From positions 6,635,332 through 6,699,331 of the forward strand of contig CM022667.1 of assembly GCA_012295275.1 (NCBI GenBank): a stretch of DNA of 64,000 nt. The letters are read 5' to 3'. How positions within the stretch are numbered: position 1 is the first letter of the stretch; the number at the start of each line of letters is the position of its first letter. Both the position numbers and the translations under genes were made by a program. This document shows positions 39,591 to 53,400 of this stretch, piece after piece. Origin of the DNA: Chrysomallon squamiferum (Eukaryota > Mollusca > Gastropoda > Neomphalida > Peltospiridae). A model generated the notes under the pieces. The model was not told the origin of the DNA. It did not search any database and worked only from the letters and a program-made list of their open reading frames with translations.

Positions 39591-39629
39591 ATTTTATTTG
39601 TTTATTTGTTTATTTAATTATTTTATTTT

Positions 39630-39660
<31 letters not shown>

Positions 39661-41339
39661 TATATATTATTTTTTTATTTTTTTTATTTATTTACTTACT
39701 TACTTATTTATTTATATTTTCATTTATTTATTTATTTAATGAAAATATTTCTTACTTGAAAATTCTGTCTACATCAGGTTTTATTAGAACATTTTTAGAT
39801 AGTGAAATGTTTGTTTGGTAGTCAAAATGTATCTAGATTTTAAAAGTTTATGTACATAAATTATGATGTTTTGATACAAATGTATAAATTGTATATGAAA
39901 GTTTTTAACTACATTTAAATCAGATGATTTGTTTCATTTATCTTTGATCCTTTTTTTACTTTTGTCCATTCAATATGTTTTTTTTTATTGAAATCTTGTT
40001 TGCTTTTTTCATTCAAAAATCTGTGATATTTTAAAGCAGTGATTTGAAATTTTAAAACTATTTAGTAACTTTCCATGAATTCAAAGCTTTAAAGTTAATA
40101 CTTTTTAATTCATTCTAAATCAGGTATTTTAAAACAAACTGTTAAGTTTTAACTTTGCCTTATAATAATTTAGAATCGCACTATTGCCAAAGACTAACAA
40201 GATAAAACCTTGTTGTTTCTAATTCTTTTTGTCTAATTTTTTTTTATTTAATTTTATTTATTTGTACATACTTTTTTTTATTATTTTCTTTTTTCTTTTC
40301 TTTAGTTATTTTTTTATTCATTTATTACTGATTAAAGATTTGTAAAATCTGTTAAATGATTTCTCTTTATTGAAACTTTGATATGAATGATGACTGGATC
40401 AAGTATAATTGTTGATTTATAAGTCAGTTTCATAATTTTATATTGTTATTATTATTTTTTATGTCAGTGAGTTTTACATAAATATATTGTTTCTATGATT
40501 TGTAAGAAAATATTGTTAACATTCTTTCTTATACTCTCAGCATAATTTATAATCATGTTTAAAACAGTTTTTATAAACATTTAAATAGATTTATATATAT
40601 AATTAACTGTTTGTTATTATTATTATTTTTATTTTTTTTTTTTTTTTATTATAGTTTCATTTTGTTATTTCCTTTCTAAATAAACTGAAAAGAAATGAAA
40701 ATACACACTTATTGATAAAATATCTTCATGCAAACAAAAGAACAATTGTATTTATTCTGTGCCTTCTTAAATGTTTTGTTTATCTTTGCTTTAAAACAAA
40801 AAGATGTTTCGCTTTACTTAAATCATTCTTCCACTGAATATAAATTTAGATATTTACTTTTTTTTTTATCTTTTCTCTTAATTCTGTTGTAAAAGTGCAT
40901 CTGTGATAAAATATACTCTGTGTACTATAAAACAATAATATTTTGTTGTTATTACTTTTCTTTTGTTGTTGTTGTTATTGTTCTTAGTATTATCATTATT
41001 ATTATTTATTTATTTACTTATTTATTTATTTATTTTTACTGTATGCTTCCTGACATGTAAAACTATAAATAATTTGTTTTTAAAATATACATACACATGA
41101 ATTGTAATGTACTTGCTTTATTAAATGGTTGAAGCACTTTGCTTGTTGTTGTTATTTGGGTTTTGGGGACTGTCTAATAACAGTAGAAATTTTCCAGATT
41201 ACTGTTATTACATTACAGTTTATAAAAAAAAAACAGTTGTATACATTTTAGGGGGAATCAGACTGTATATTGATCTGAATAAGATTTATGTGTAATATAT
41301 GTTTTATACATATACATATATACAGAGAGAGAGGGGGGG

Positions 41340-41428
<89 letters not shown>

Positions 41429-41836
41429 CTAATATGGATTATATTTGAAATGCCTTTAAAAACATATTTAATTATCATGACGCTATATTCAATAACAGTG
41501 AACGTGATGAATGTAAATTTTATTTTAATGACTTGCAAAGGTTGCTATAAATACAACAAACATATACATTACATCCACGGCAAAGCACTCGATTATTGAT
41601 CTAAAACTTCACCGTGAGTTAGCAGAAGCTATTAAATGTGTGTATTGATTAACCAGTCGTGTATTATTTTACAGCTCTTAGCATGACAAACTGTTTATGT
41701 ATGTTTTTACAATAAACAGTTGTAATAATGAAAAATAAAAAAAACAAAGAGAGAAAAAAAAAAATAATAATAATAAGCAATTATCGTAGTAAAACAAACA
41801 TCAACAAGGAACGTTTTACTTTTCATCACTTTATTT
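38976..41836. other. Convergent intergenic region, TSNAXIP1 / short paralogue 1
   Basis: AT-rich DNA with (TTTA)n/poly(T) at 39484-39740 and a (GA)n tract at 41342-41426. No gene was recognised. Confidence 0.6.
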
Positions 41837-42271
41837 TTATGAATGCACCACCTTGTTCCCGAACGGATTTTCCCGAGCGCTTTGGTAAGCTTTTTCGTAA
41901 TAGGTACCCGACATGTCTTCCGGAAGGTAGCGGAGATTGGCGAGTTCAATTACGAGCAGTTTTCGCGCATCGCTCTCGTTCCGGTAACGTCGGTACTCCT
42001 CGGACAGAAGTTTCTGAAGTCGTTTGACTTGTTTCTCCAGAGCCAGTTTCTCGTTTTTCATAGCATCAATTTCAGTCAGCTGCCTGCGGTTTATCTGTTT
42101 GAGTTCGTTGACATCTAAAATAGGAAAACAAATTTAAGAAAAGTTAGCTTTTCAAGTACAGTTGTTTTAGCAGTAGTTGCAGCAACAGCAGTAATAATAG
42201 TAGTTGTTGTTGCAGCAGAAAAAGTAGCAGTAATTATAATAGTATTAGGACTAATAATAATAGCAGAAACT

Positions 42272-42308
<37 letters not shown>

Positions 42309-42934
42309 CAGTAATAGCAGTAATAGAAGTTATAATATTAGTACTAGATGTAGCAGTATGGCTAACTGTAATAGTAGTAAAGTAGCAACACTACTGATAG
42401 TAGTAGTAGTAGTTTTTATTATTATTTTGCGCGTGTATTTATATTTTCTTCTTCTTCTTCTTTTGCATTCTTCCAGTAAAATTGTTTATGTAATCGTTAC
42501 GCGTCAACATTCCAAATTGATGTTGATTAGGTGATCACGTGACCTTACTAATACCTTTTTTCTCTTCTTGCAGAAACTTGTGCAGTTCTTGTTCATACTG
42601 CTCGTGACAGGAAATTAAATTTTCCTACAGAAAATAAAAACCTTACTGAATTTAAAAGTTATTGCTGATGTTGTTTTCTAATATGTCGTCTATATTACTA
42701 AAGTCTGTATAAGTTATGTAACACAATTATTTATTTTTCATCTTCTTACTTATTTACATAAATATTTATTTTATTTTTTATTATTTATTTATTTATTTAT
42801 TTACTTTATTTATTTATTTAATTTTAAAAAGTTTTAAAAAGTGAAAACAGAATTTGTTTTAATTTTTTTTAAATTATGTTATTGTTGTTGTTGTTTGTTT
42901 TACTTGTGCATATGGATTCATTTATATTTTTGAA

Positions 42935-42972
<38 letters not shown>

Positions 42973-44439
42973 CAACATCATCATTATCATCATCATCATC
43001 ATCATTATTATTTTTATTATTCTCATTATTATTATTATTATTTGTGTGTGTGTGTGTGTGTGTGTTTAAAGGATGTTTATTATACTGAAGTTGTTGTACA
43101 GTTGAGGTTTGATCGGTGGAGAGATGGTTTAAGTGAGCTGCATTTTAAAGTTAATGTTGTGATTACTAGAAGAATTGTAGTTCACTGGATTAAAATAGGT
43201 TGACGTGCCTGCAGTGGCTGCAGTTCGCGTATTTTCTGTTTCTGTTTGTTCAGCATCATTTCGTACTCGTTTTTCACAGCTGCCAGTATCGACCTGTACG
43301 TCGTGAAGTTCTCAATCAGCGCCTCAAACACCTGTCTATACACCTGCAAAAACACACCTGTTTATGTACCTGTATTAACACATTCTTGATTACACATCTC
43401 TGTACACACCTGTATTAACAAACACCTGTAAAAACACACCTGTTTATGTACCTGTATTAACACATTCTTGATTACACATCTCTGTACACACCTGTATTAA
43501 CAAACACCTGTAAAAACACATTTGTGAACATCTGTAATAGCAAACACCTGTCTATGAACCTGTAAAAAAATATTTTTAACAACAGCAGTAACTACAGTAA
43601 TATTAATTTCGTAATATCGATTTCTTTTATTTATATATTTTGTGTCTGAGTGTACGTCAGTTTGTGTGTGTTTTATGATTATAGTTATTAGTGTTAACGG
43701 AAAACCACCTGAAGTCGAAGCTCGTTTGGTTTCACCTCGACAACATTCAAGGTACGCAACTCTTTCTTGACATACTTTTCTAGCTGGTCCAGGAAGCGCG
43801 GTTTCGGTGTCACTTCCGGTTTGTGCGTCTCTTCATCCGTTATCAGAGCGAGGCCCTTTCTCTTCGTGAGCACAGCCGTAGCAGACGAACCATCCTGTGT
43901 GCTCGCGTGAGCAGGCCACAGGTCGAATTCTCCCGCCTTCTGATCTATGAACGGCTGAAATGTTCACACATACCATGTGTCTGTTGTTGTTTTCTTTATT
44001 ATTTATTAGATGTTATTATCACCATCATCATCATCATAATTTATTGACTGTGTGTGTGTGTGTGTGTGTGTGTGTGCTCTGCTTGTATGTTAGTATGCTG
44101 TTTGATTTTATTCATGTATGCATGTAGGTATTTATGTGTATGTGTATGTGTATGCATATATGTATGTGTTTGTAGATATGTATCTATGTGTATATTTATA
44201 TATGTATATGTATGAATATATAGGAAAATACCCACACAACACAAATACTCAAACACACATAGATACACAGATATTATCTATATGTATAATGTGTTTATCT
44301 GTATGTTTTGTTTGAGTTTTTTTGTTTGTGTTTTGTTTCTTGTGTTCTAAAATTAAAACATGTTCATACGGTCAGTGCTCTTGGATTTGGTAGAAAATGT
44401 TCCTGGTTCTTGATCGTAAAGGTTCGCCGAGGTGTTGGT
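41837..44439 (-). CDS. Short TSNAXIP1-like paralogue 1 (5' end unresolved)
   Basis: Minus-strand exons: 44370-44439, 43709-43954, 43209-43343, 42555-42624, 41837-42114. Exon sizes 135 and 70 are identical to those of TSNAXIP1 exons 4 and 5, and phases match. The product has RTFTIKNQEHFLPNPRALT, PRFLDQLEKYVKKEL, VFEALIENFTTYRSILAAVK, IRELQPL and a coiled coil, then ends ENPFGNKVVHS just after the LANLRYLPED segment. It corresponds to the N-terminal TSNAXIP1 domain and lacks the whole C-terminal half. Exon 43209-43343 needs a GC donor (CAG|GCACGT) to stay in frame. A candidate start ATG lies at 44616 (MSQDPKAN), but no GT donor there gives the phase needed, so the first exon is open. Confidence 0.8.
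43350..43565. repeat. cacctgtattaacaaacacctg array beside short paralogue 1 exon 3
   Basis: Imperfect repeats of acacctgtaaaaacacacctg in the intron next to the acceptor (plus-strand cacctgcaaaaac), another junction-proximal array. Confidence 0.7.
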
Positions 44440-45217
44440 CTGTTAATAAGCAAATGTGTACGTGATTAAACAGTAAACTGGAACATCACTGTGATGTGTG
44501 AGTTTGTGTGAACGTGTAAATTGTTAACTAAATCTGAAACTATGAAAATAATACTTTTTGCGTGTCTGTTTTTTAGCATCACTATGCTGACCGTTAGCCT
44601 TCGGATCCTGGCTCATTTCGAACTAAAAACTTTCACATTATCTGTTACGCCATGAAAACTCGAAAATATATAAATAAGAGTGTCAAACAATTACAGTGAA
44701 ACTTTAAAATTAGCAAGATAAACTTTAAAATATATATATATTATATATATATAAATAAAAAAATAAGTAAAAAAAACCTAATAATAGTGTATGACGTAAA
44801 TTATAGTTTATGACGTTATAAAAGACCAGTTCGCATTTACATCGTGAATTCTCGAGATATAACAACTGTGCTTCTGAAATAAAATCTATTACGTGTACAG
44901 TTCTGACTTTATTTTCCACTTGTTCTTTTACAGAACATAATTTGAAAAATGGAAATAAATGTTTTATTTTTATACTATTATATTAATTTTCAAGATTTTA
45001 CAAGATTTAAGATCTCGTAATTTCTCATATAAAAGAGAATTAAGAAAACATGTTTTTCAATGACGTAGCAAGTGATGTAATTTTCATCTGGTGTCAAACG
45101 GAAACAACGACAACCACAACTTACTGAGTTCAGCTAAACAAATTTATATCGACTTTTAAACAATGTCAAAGACAGATATTTTTAGTCAGTACTCCGAATT
45201 TTTTTTTTATTATTATG

Positions 45218-45289
<72 letters not shown>

Positions 45290-45469
45290 CAAGAAAAGAA
45301 AAAAGAATGTTTTACTTGAAGCAGTAAAATAGTAAAAATCAAAATTTTTTGTCATTATAAAAATGATGATGTCAGGGCAAAAACAACTACCGACTCTTGA
45401 CAGGCCACTTTTGTTTATCTAGTATTTATTTATTATCTAATCTTATTGTTTTGGTTGTTGTCATTACAG
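44440..45469. other. Divergent region between the two short TSNAXIP1-like genes
   Basis: Should hold both first exons and promoters. GTTACGCCATGAAAAC at 44644-44659 resembles an X-box but has extra spacing. A pure (CT)n tract lies at 45222-45287. Confidence 0.5.
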
Positions 45470-48400
45470 ATAAACCAAATCCCCACGACACTCCAAAACA
45501 GATTTTCATTAGGGTACCACAAACATCGTTTCTTCCCCATCATCGGACTTCAAACACGAGGGTTCGTTTCGTTTATTTCTTTATAACGCCAACATAGGTA
45601 CACATCCGGATATGTATGTATGTATGTATGGATGGATGTATGTATGTATGTATGTATGTATGTATGTATGTATGTATGTATGTATGTATGTATATTGATG
45701 TATGGATGTATGTATGTATGTATGTATGTATGTATGTATGTATGTATGTATGTGCGTACGTATGTATGTACGTATCTTCAGAATATTGGTGCTGACACAT
45801 TTATGAGGTGATAAACGGGAATGTGGTTATACAGGGCGCGTTATAAAGAAGTTTGTACATACATACGTATATACATACATACATACATACATACATACGT
45901 ACGTACATACATACATAATGCAAACATACAAACATACACACATAGCTATACACACATGCTTACACAGAGAGAAAGAGATACAAACATACATAAGCACAAA
46001 TGCATGTTAGTGATGACAACTATTAGCTTTTTTATTTTATTTTTAAATTTTTTTTTTTTTTTTTTTATTTTTTATTTATTTATTTACTTATTTACTTACT
46101 TACTTACTTATTCATTAATTTATTTACAGAACTGCATAAGCCAGAAGACGTGTCACCACGAGGTAGACATTTCCTACCCGTGTCGCCAGCACTCCAAGAA
46201 CCAGCATGAACCTGTTCGCAACAAGCCAAACTTCCTGAAGGCGATGGAGAACTTCCTTAAAAAAGAACTGAAAAAGTTAAACGCCACAGACGAGAAACCC
46301 AGCGAGCTTCGACTTCAGGTCAGCCCGCGAATAAAGGGAGGGATGGATGAACGGACGAATGAACGGACAAATGAACGAGTGAATGAACAGTTAAAGAAAG
46401 GAATTAGTGAACATAAAAGAGCATATGGATGCGCGACTGAACTATCAAAGAAATGAATGAATGAAGAAATGAATAAGTGATTGATCGGGAAGACAATGAA
46501 TAGATGAATATGACAAATAAGTAACTAAATAGTTGATGAGTGAATGAACGCATGGATGAATGAAAAGATGGATAGAAGAATGATTATGCGGACGAATAGA
46601 TCAATGGATGTGTGAGTCTGTATTACAGCTTCTCCAGGCGAACAAATGAATGAAAACGCTTTAGAATACAACAAGAGAAAATATAAAATGTGTTTATGTA
46701 GAGAATAACTGGTTAGTCTCTTAAGATATCAGATTTATCCTGCGATTGTTAGAATGCTGATTGCAGTGAGGCTCTACAGAGCTGCAACAGCCAAACAACC
46801 AGACAAGGATATATATCTTAGTTCAGTAACCTGTCATTTCTTTTATGTATTTATTTATTTTAAAGATTTAACTCCGATTTGTGTGTATTATTGTACAAGT
46901 GTGTGTGTGTGTGTGTGTGGTTGTGTGTGTGTGTGTGTGTGTGTGTTTATCGTGCCCCAATGTTCGGTGTAAATTAACTTGCATATTAAGTTATTAATAA
47001 TTGCTAATTAATGATTACTACTGATAAAGGACTGCTCCTTGTTCTAATTTAAGTCTCGTGTGTGGTATTTCCTGTATTTATTCATTCATTCATTCATTCA
47101 TTCATTCATTCATTCATTCATTCTCCATCTTCTTCTCTTCCTCTTCCATTTTTTTCTAAAAAAAATTGATGTTATTTTCACTTTCTCTACTTCTGATTTT
47201 ATTTTTCTGTTTCTTTCTCTTCTTCCACTTTTTTCAAATTTTCTACTCCATTGTGTTCTTTTTTTCTGTGTTTTCTTCCATAACCGTCAGTGAACACACT
47301 ATTTCCTTTCCCGCGCAGGCGCACTCACAGGTGTTTGAGACGATGATAGAAAACTTCAGGACGTTCAGACCGCTGCTAGCCGCCATCAAGAACGAGTACG
47401 AGATGATGATAACACACAACAAGATGAAAATACGAGAACTCGAACCACTAAAAGTAGGTCGTCGTTGCCGCTGTCGTCAAAGTGGCTGCTGATCTAAACG
47501 TTGTCGTTACAGTTTTAGGCGTCCATGTTCGTAACCGGTTGTCCTGCTAGTTGTTGTCGCCTGTGTTGCCGTCGTTATAACATATACAAAGTGGACGATG
47601 TCGTGTTTCCGTGTAAAGTCAGGGGTTAAAAACTTTTAGCCTAAACTGATGTACTTTTAAGTGTTGTGTTTGTTTCTAGGCTTACTTAACACAGTTCGAT
47701 AATAAACTAACAACAGAACAAGAGACGCTCAGATTTAATTTCCCAGTTACAAGACGATACATCTTCAAAGAATTGTAAAGATACTGAAAAACCTGTAGCT
47801 CACTTCAGTTATTTATTTATACCTAGTATTTATTTCTTTATTTATCTATTTATTTCTTTATTTATTGATTTATTTCTTTATTTATCTATTTATTTCTTTA
47901 TTTATATCATCATTCCTTTACCAGGAAGCAATGTACATGCTGAAAGAACGGTTTCGTAAACAGGTGATGGATTTCAAAGAAGAACAAAGGAAAGGTGATA
48001 CAGTGTTTAAGTTTTAGTTCTTCATTTTTGTTTAATACAACGTTTAATGTACAACATCTATCTACCAGTCCACACCTGTCTCACTGTCTTTCTGTCTGTC
48101 CTTCCTTGTGTCTATCTGTTTATCTCTCTGTCTGTTCGTCTGTGTATCTACTGATCTGTCTTTCTATCCATCTATCTATATTTCTATCTATCTGTCTATA
48201 CTTCTGTATATATATGTTTATGTCTGTCTATGTATACATCTATCTATATGTGTTTCTGTGTGGACAGGATGTATCTATACATGTATCCATCCTTCTCTGT
48301 CCAGAAATTGCGAACCTGAAGAAAGAGAACCGGAAGCAGCTGAACGAGTTGTCGGTACTGATGACGGAGAAGCTCGACTTGAAGAAGCAGGTGCAGCGAC

Positions 48401-48513
48401 TGCAGGCGAAGTTGAAGGAGGAGTACTACAAGTACCGAGACGAGCTGGACAGCCGCAAACTGCTCATTTCCGAAATCACCAGTCTCAGGTTCATGCCAGA
48501 CTACCTCTTCTGA
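45470..48513 (+). CDS. Short TSNAXIP1-like paralogue 2 (5' end unresolved)
   Basis: Exons: 45470-45561, 46130-46318, 47319-47453, 47925-47994, 48305-48513, all phase-consistent. Sizes 135 and 70 again equal TSNAXIP1 exons 4 and 5. The product has IFIRVPQTSFLPHHRTS, NFLKAMENFLKKELKKLN, KPSELRLQ, VFETMIENFRTFRPLLAAIK, IRELEPLK, a coiled coil (KEEYYKYRDELDSRKLLISE) and ends RFMPDYLF. Like its neighbour it contains only the N-terminal TSNAXIP1 module. Exon 2 carries an insert rich in Cys and His (NCISQKTCHHEVDISYPC) not seen in the other copies. A possible start is the ATG triplet at 45363 (SGQKQLPTL), but no donor fits it. The gene is head to head with paralogue 1. Confidence 0.8.
45612..45770. 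repeat. (TATG)n microsatellite
   Basis: About 38 copies of a tetranucleotide in intron 1 of short paralogue 2, with the complementary pattern (CATA)n at about 45857-45915, so the two can form a large stem. Confidence 0.85.
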
Positions 48514-48959
48514 CCGAGCCAGCCTTCTGACTTCAGTTAAAAACAAACAACCAATTACAGACAGAACGGTTTTAGATTCATACTTTAACTTATGAGCTTA
48601 TTATAAGTATTTGAAATAGCGGAATAAAGACAGTATATATTTTTATTTATTTATTTATTTGTTTGAATTCATATAACGTTCTTCTTTTTTTTCTTTTTCT
48701 TTTCTTATTTTTTCTTTTTCTTTTCTTTTATTTTCTTTCTCTTTTTTGTACATCTCAGATTAAGAAATTATAATTTATTTTTGATATTAAATTTTTGGTG
48801 TAAAAATTAAAAAAAATAAAATAAATAAATAAATATCAGATATTTTCAAAATGGCGCCATTTTTTTACTCTTATTAATTCAGGCTTCCAGACGTTTGAAA
48901 TTTAAAACGGACTTTCTGAATTTTTTTATTGGGACGCTCTTTCTACTTTATTTCATACA

Positions 48960-49007
<48 letters not shown>

Positions 49008-49559
49008 TGGTACAAGTGAATTTCTGATAAAACGAAATTAGATACATGATAAGTAAACACATAAATAGCCTGAACTTAATAACTATTTTCCCAGCCGAAT
49101 GAAAGTTGTGTTATATTATTGTGTAAAATCACACACCTGCGTACGCGTGTATGTCAGTATGTGTGTGCGATCGCTTTCCTGTTTGTGATTTGTCGTTCGT
49201 GTGTGAAATACAACTTTGTTTTATCGAGTGCAGTAACTATATATATTACACGCTTGTTTTGTTTTTATAATACATCTAGTGTCGTGCTGTTGACACAGAT
49301 GGTTAAATTCAAAACTAGAAATAACGTTTCAGCGCCTGACTTGTCTGTACATTATTATCATTTATTCTGTTTCTATAATGAATCTATTTATATATTTGGA
49401 ATTTTTAGACAGATTTATCACTGTTTGTTTGTTTGTTAGATTATTTTACTGAATGAAAAATGAGATAGATAAACAATGAAATAAAGACTGAATTAAAAAT
49501 ATATACTTGTTTTGTTTTTATAATATATCTAGTGTCGTGCTGTTGGCACAGATGGTTAA

Positions 49560-49590
<31 letters not shown>

Positions 49591-49677
49591 TGTGTGTGTG
49601 TGTGTATGTGTGTGAGTGTGTATGTGAGTGTGTGTGTATGTGTGTGTGTATGTATGTGTATGTGTGTGTATGTATGT

Positions 49678-49745
<68 letters not shown>

Positions 49746-49820
49746 CGGCAGACTCGGCTAGGCTATGCAGTAGTAAAGCTCGACAGTAACCCATTCACGT
49801 GTTTTTATTTCGTTGTCGTT

Positions 49821-49873
<53 letters not shown>

Positions 49874-50468
49874 CGGTGTGTGTGATAAAAACATTAACAA
49901 AACATTTTTTTATTTACTTTTCTTTTCAAACTTTATTTCTTTCAAACTTTATTTCTTTCAATTTTTATTATTTATTTATTATTTATTTATTATTATTATT
50001 ATTGTTGTTGTTGTTGTTGTTGTTGTTATTATTATTATTATTAACATTATTATTATTATTATTCTTATTATTTTAATGAAGTAGATGGATGGGAGCAAGG
50101 TAGCTAGTCTTTTCAAGAGTTGTTTTGATATTTTTGTATATGCACTCCAAAAAAATTATTAAAAAATAATATAATAAAAGTTATTAATTAAATGAGTTTC
50201 GTGTGTTGAATATTCGGAATAAAAATAAAGAAAAGAAATTAATATGTGAAAATCTAGACAAACTGTCTATAGTTCCCAAGTCCAGGACACTCTTTTTTGC
50301 CGATACACAGTTTAGTACGATATAAATAAATGCAAAGTGGTCGTTTATAACCTAGACTTTGGTTGGTTGTCTTTTTGGATATACCCAATGATAAATTTTG
50401 TAACGAACCTCATTAATATCTTAAGGAGAACGTCACATCCGGGTTTTGTTTAAGGTTGCAGAAAGAAG
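48514..50468. other. Intergenic region, short paralogue 2 to RanBP9/10
   Basis: Contains the 16-bp palindrome, (TTA)n (48961-49004), GT-rich tracts (49560-49745, 49826-49872), and two copies of ctagtgtcgtgctgttgaca (about 49273 and 49530, one mismatch). The RanBP promoter is TATA-less; AAGATGGCGAC overlaps the ATG. Confidence 0.6.
48848..48863. promoter_or_regulatory. 16-bp perfect palindrome AAAATGGCGCCATTTT
   Basis: This palindrome combines two opposed ATGGC (YY1-like) cores around GGCGCC, a GC island in very AT-rich DNA. It lies 335 bp after short paralogue 2 and 1.6 kb before RanBP9/10. It may be a regulatory or E2F-type site. Confidence 0.25.
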
Positions 50469-53400
50469 ATGGCGACCACTGGGGGAGCAAATATAGGTGA
50501 ACTGCAAACTGCTCAGGAATCAACGGATCGTTTAAAACTACTCTATCCAGCTGTCAATGAAGACGATACTCCGATACCTCGATCATGGAGTCCGAAAGAT
50601 AAATATAACTTCATAGGATTATCGAAAAACAATCTGCGAGCTCATTATAAAGGTAAGGCAGGGCTCGTACGAGAACAATGACATTATTTTGGTTTTATAA
50701 ATAGAATCTTACTATCTGCGTTATTTCGATGTCAGTTTTGGCAGACGAAGCGTGTATTTGTCAACCAGTAACGATAGATTTCATTTGTTGGTAGACTTTG
50801 TATTTTTATAATATTATTATATTTCAGTTTGGTTTAAAAATAAATAATTCTGCCAATACACCAGTGACTGATAAACAAACCAGAAATCAGATAATTAAAC
50901 CGAGAATGGCGAAATGGTTACATTGTGAAACTGCTAGGTTATGATACAGTTGTAAATATTTACATGCCAACAGTCACTAACATGAGAATGCAGCAGACAT
51001 CGACATTTAAAACAACTAAAGAAATATTTTAACTATTTTATGTATTTATAAAATGTAAATTATAATGTAACAAATGTATGATTTTAAAATATGAATATTA
51101 TTGAAAACACTTTATAAACAGCTTCAATGAAAAAGAATAAAACAGGATTTGTTTTTCTGTATATAGATTACAGTGTATACATTCATTTTAATAATAAGTC
51201 TGTGTCAGTGGCCATTGGCTAGTAGTAAACAGCTGATTTTCAGAATAAATGTCGTTAATTTACCACACCAGATGTCAGAATGTTCAGATTAAATGTAGAT
51301 GACACAGATAATTATTATACAGCAAAGTAGAAAGTAATCAAGTATATTTTTTTTATAATTTATTTTATAATTTTATTTTTTTATTATTTTATTTCTGTTA
51401 TAATATATATTTTTTTTAATTCTATTAAACAAAAACAAATACACTTTAAAATACATAAACAATAAAAAGAAATAATAATAATAATAATAAATATGATAAA
51501 TCATAATAACACCAGTATAAATATTATTTTCCAGGCAACCATGTACCATTCATGGGTTATTATATGTTTTATTATTGCAAATAAACATTGCAAAATTTGA
51601 TTGCTGAACATTTTTAAGATTTCAGAATTATAAATCAGGAATAAAATGTATATATGCTCTTTCCCATCATAGTAACATAATAATTTGAAGTTACACATTC
51701 CTTTTCCACATCAGTTTTATTAAATTTCCATCTCTGAATGATAAAATGAAATATCAAAGAGACATAGCAGAAAATGTTCTCTCCAAACAGTCTACCAGAT
51801 TCTTGTTACAAGATAATTAAATTTTGAAAACAAACTTTTAAGTACTTTCCAATAAACTTACTAATATGAATGTTGCTTTTTGTATTTTTACATATAAAAC
51901 AAACAAAAAAAAGAAATACCTGCTATATCACAAAAGTATGCAGTATGCAGTTAAAGTCATTCAAATTAAAACTTTACAGTGTATGTATGTTGGACTGATG
52001 AAGAGATTTGAACCTGTGATGTGTAGCATTGCAGGTTACTTGTCTACCAGTAAAATAAATTCACTCCGACACTGATTTCTGTCTGGTGTCACTGTTAAAA
52101 TTAAGTGTACTTAGTTACAAAAAATTTATTTGTCATCAGTCATCCAGAACAAGTGTTTTCTTGCAAACTTCATTGTTACTGCAGTTTTTGTTATTAAATT
52201 TTTTTTTTTTTTTTTTTTTCAAATACATTTTCTTCTTCTTTTTTTTTCTCTCTCTCTGTTTTTTTATTATTATTTTTTTAATGATGAAATAAACTGGGTA
52301 ATTTTCTGTCATTTGTGTGGTTGTTTTTAAGCACTTGCTAAAACTGATCTCTCTACATTTGTAAATTAACTTTATGGATTAAGTTTGAGATTTTGTTTGT
52401 ATTTTATTAATTTTAAAAGTATTTTCTTCTAGACATTGAGACTAAGAAAAATGATGATGTGATTTTGTCTTAACTGATTTCAGGTTTGGGTAAAACCCCT
52501 AAAGATGCTGCCAGTGTTCGCGCCACCCACCCGATTCCTGTCGCCTGTGGGGTGTACTACTTCGAAGTGAAAATCATCAGCAAGGGCAGGGATGGGTGAG
52601 TGATTAAAACTCCTAACATGATAAATCTGCCTCACAAGACTTTATTAGTTTTAAACTGCGTACTTCTCATAAACAGCAGCCAGTTGATACATGTGTTTAA
52701 TAATCAAGTTATTTTTGACAATTACCATAAACTAAGCATAACGTATTTGGATATAACATTCTGTTTGATATGTTACTCTGAAAACATAGAACAGTATCAG
52801 AAGTCTCACAGATTGAAATAATGTCTTGGTGTTAAGAATTGATGATTTCAACGTAAATAATCATAAACTGACTTGGTATTAGAGTTCAGTTCAAGGTAAA
52901 TAAATAATGGTTTGTGATAAGAGTTGACGATTTCAAAGTCAATAATAAATTATGGTTTGATATTAGAACTGATGATTTCAAGATAAATAATAAATAACAA
53001 CTTGGTATTAGAATTGACAGTTTCAAGGTAGATTTGGTGTTAGGGTTGGTGATTTCAGGGTATGTGATAAATAGTTGTGTATTTGTTTTAGGTTATAACT
53101 AATTAGGTTTAACTTGTTGACTACTGAGTTTGCTATCACTCTCTGTTAAAACAAGTTCTGTCTAAGGCTGCAGTAGATGGTACCCAACCACCGACTGCAC
53201 AGAATGTTGAAAGTGTGGTCCACTGCACCAGATGTTTGTTTACAGTGTACTGTGACCACTTCACACAGTCACTGCAGTTGAAGTCAAAATCAGGACCACT
53301 CAAGACAGCACAAACACACACAGTTTTTATTTCTAATTTGAATTATACCAAGTTGTTTTGCAGTCAAATGTGAAATGTGCAGACATAAACATACAAAGCT

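Noticed and set aside
44041-44315. Open frames over GT/TATG-rich sequence
   Set aside because: Simple-repeat translations in the intron of short paralogue 1.
47680-47778. Possible extra exon between exons 3 and 4 of short paralogue 2
   Set aside because: It has an acceptor-like TTCTAG and an open run, but ends in a stop with no donor. The two sister genes join the 135-nt exon directly to the 70-nt exon.
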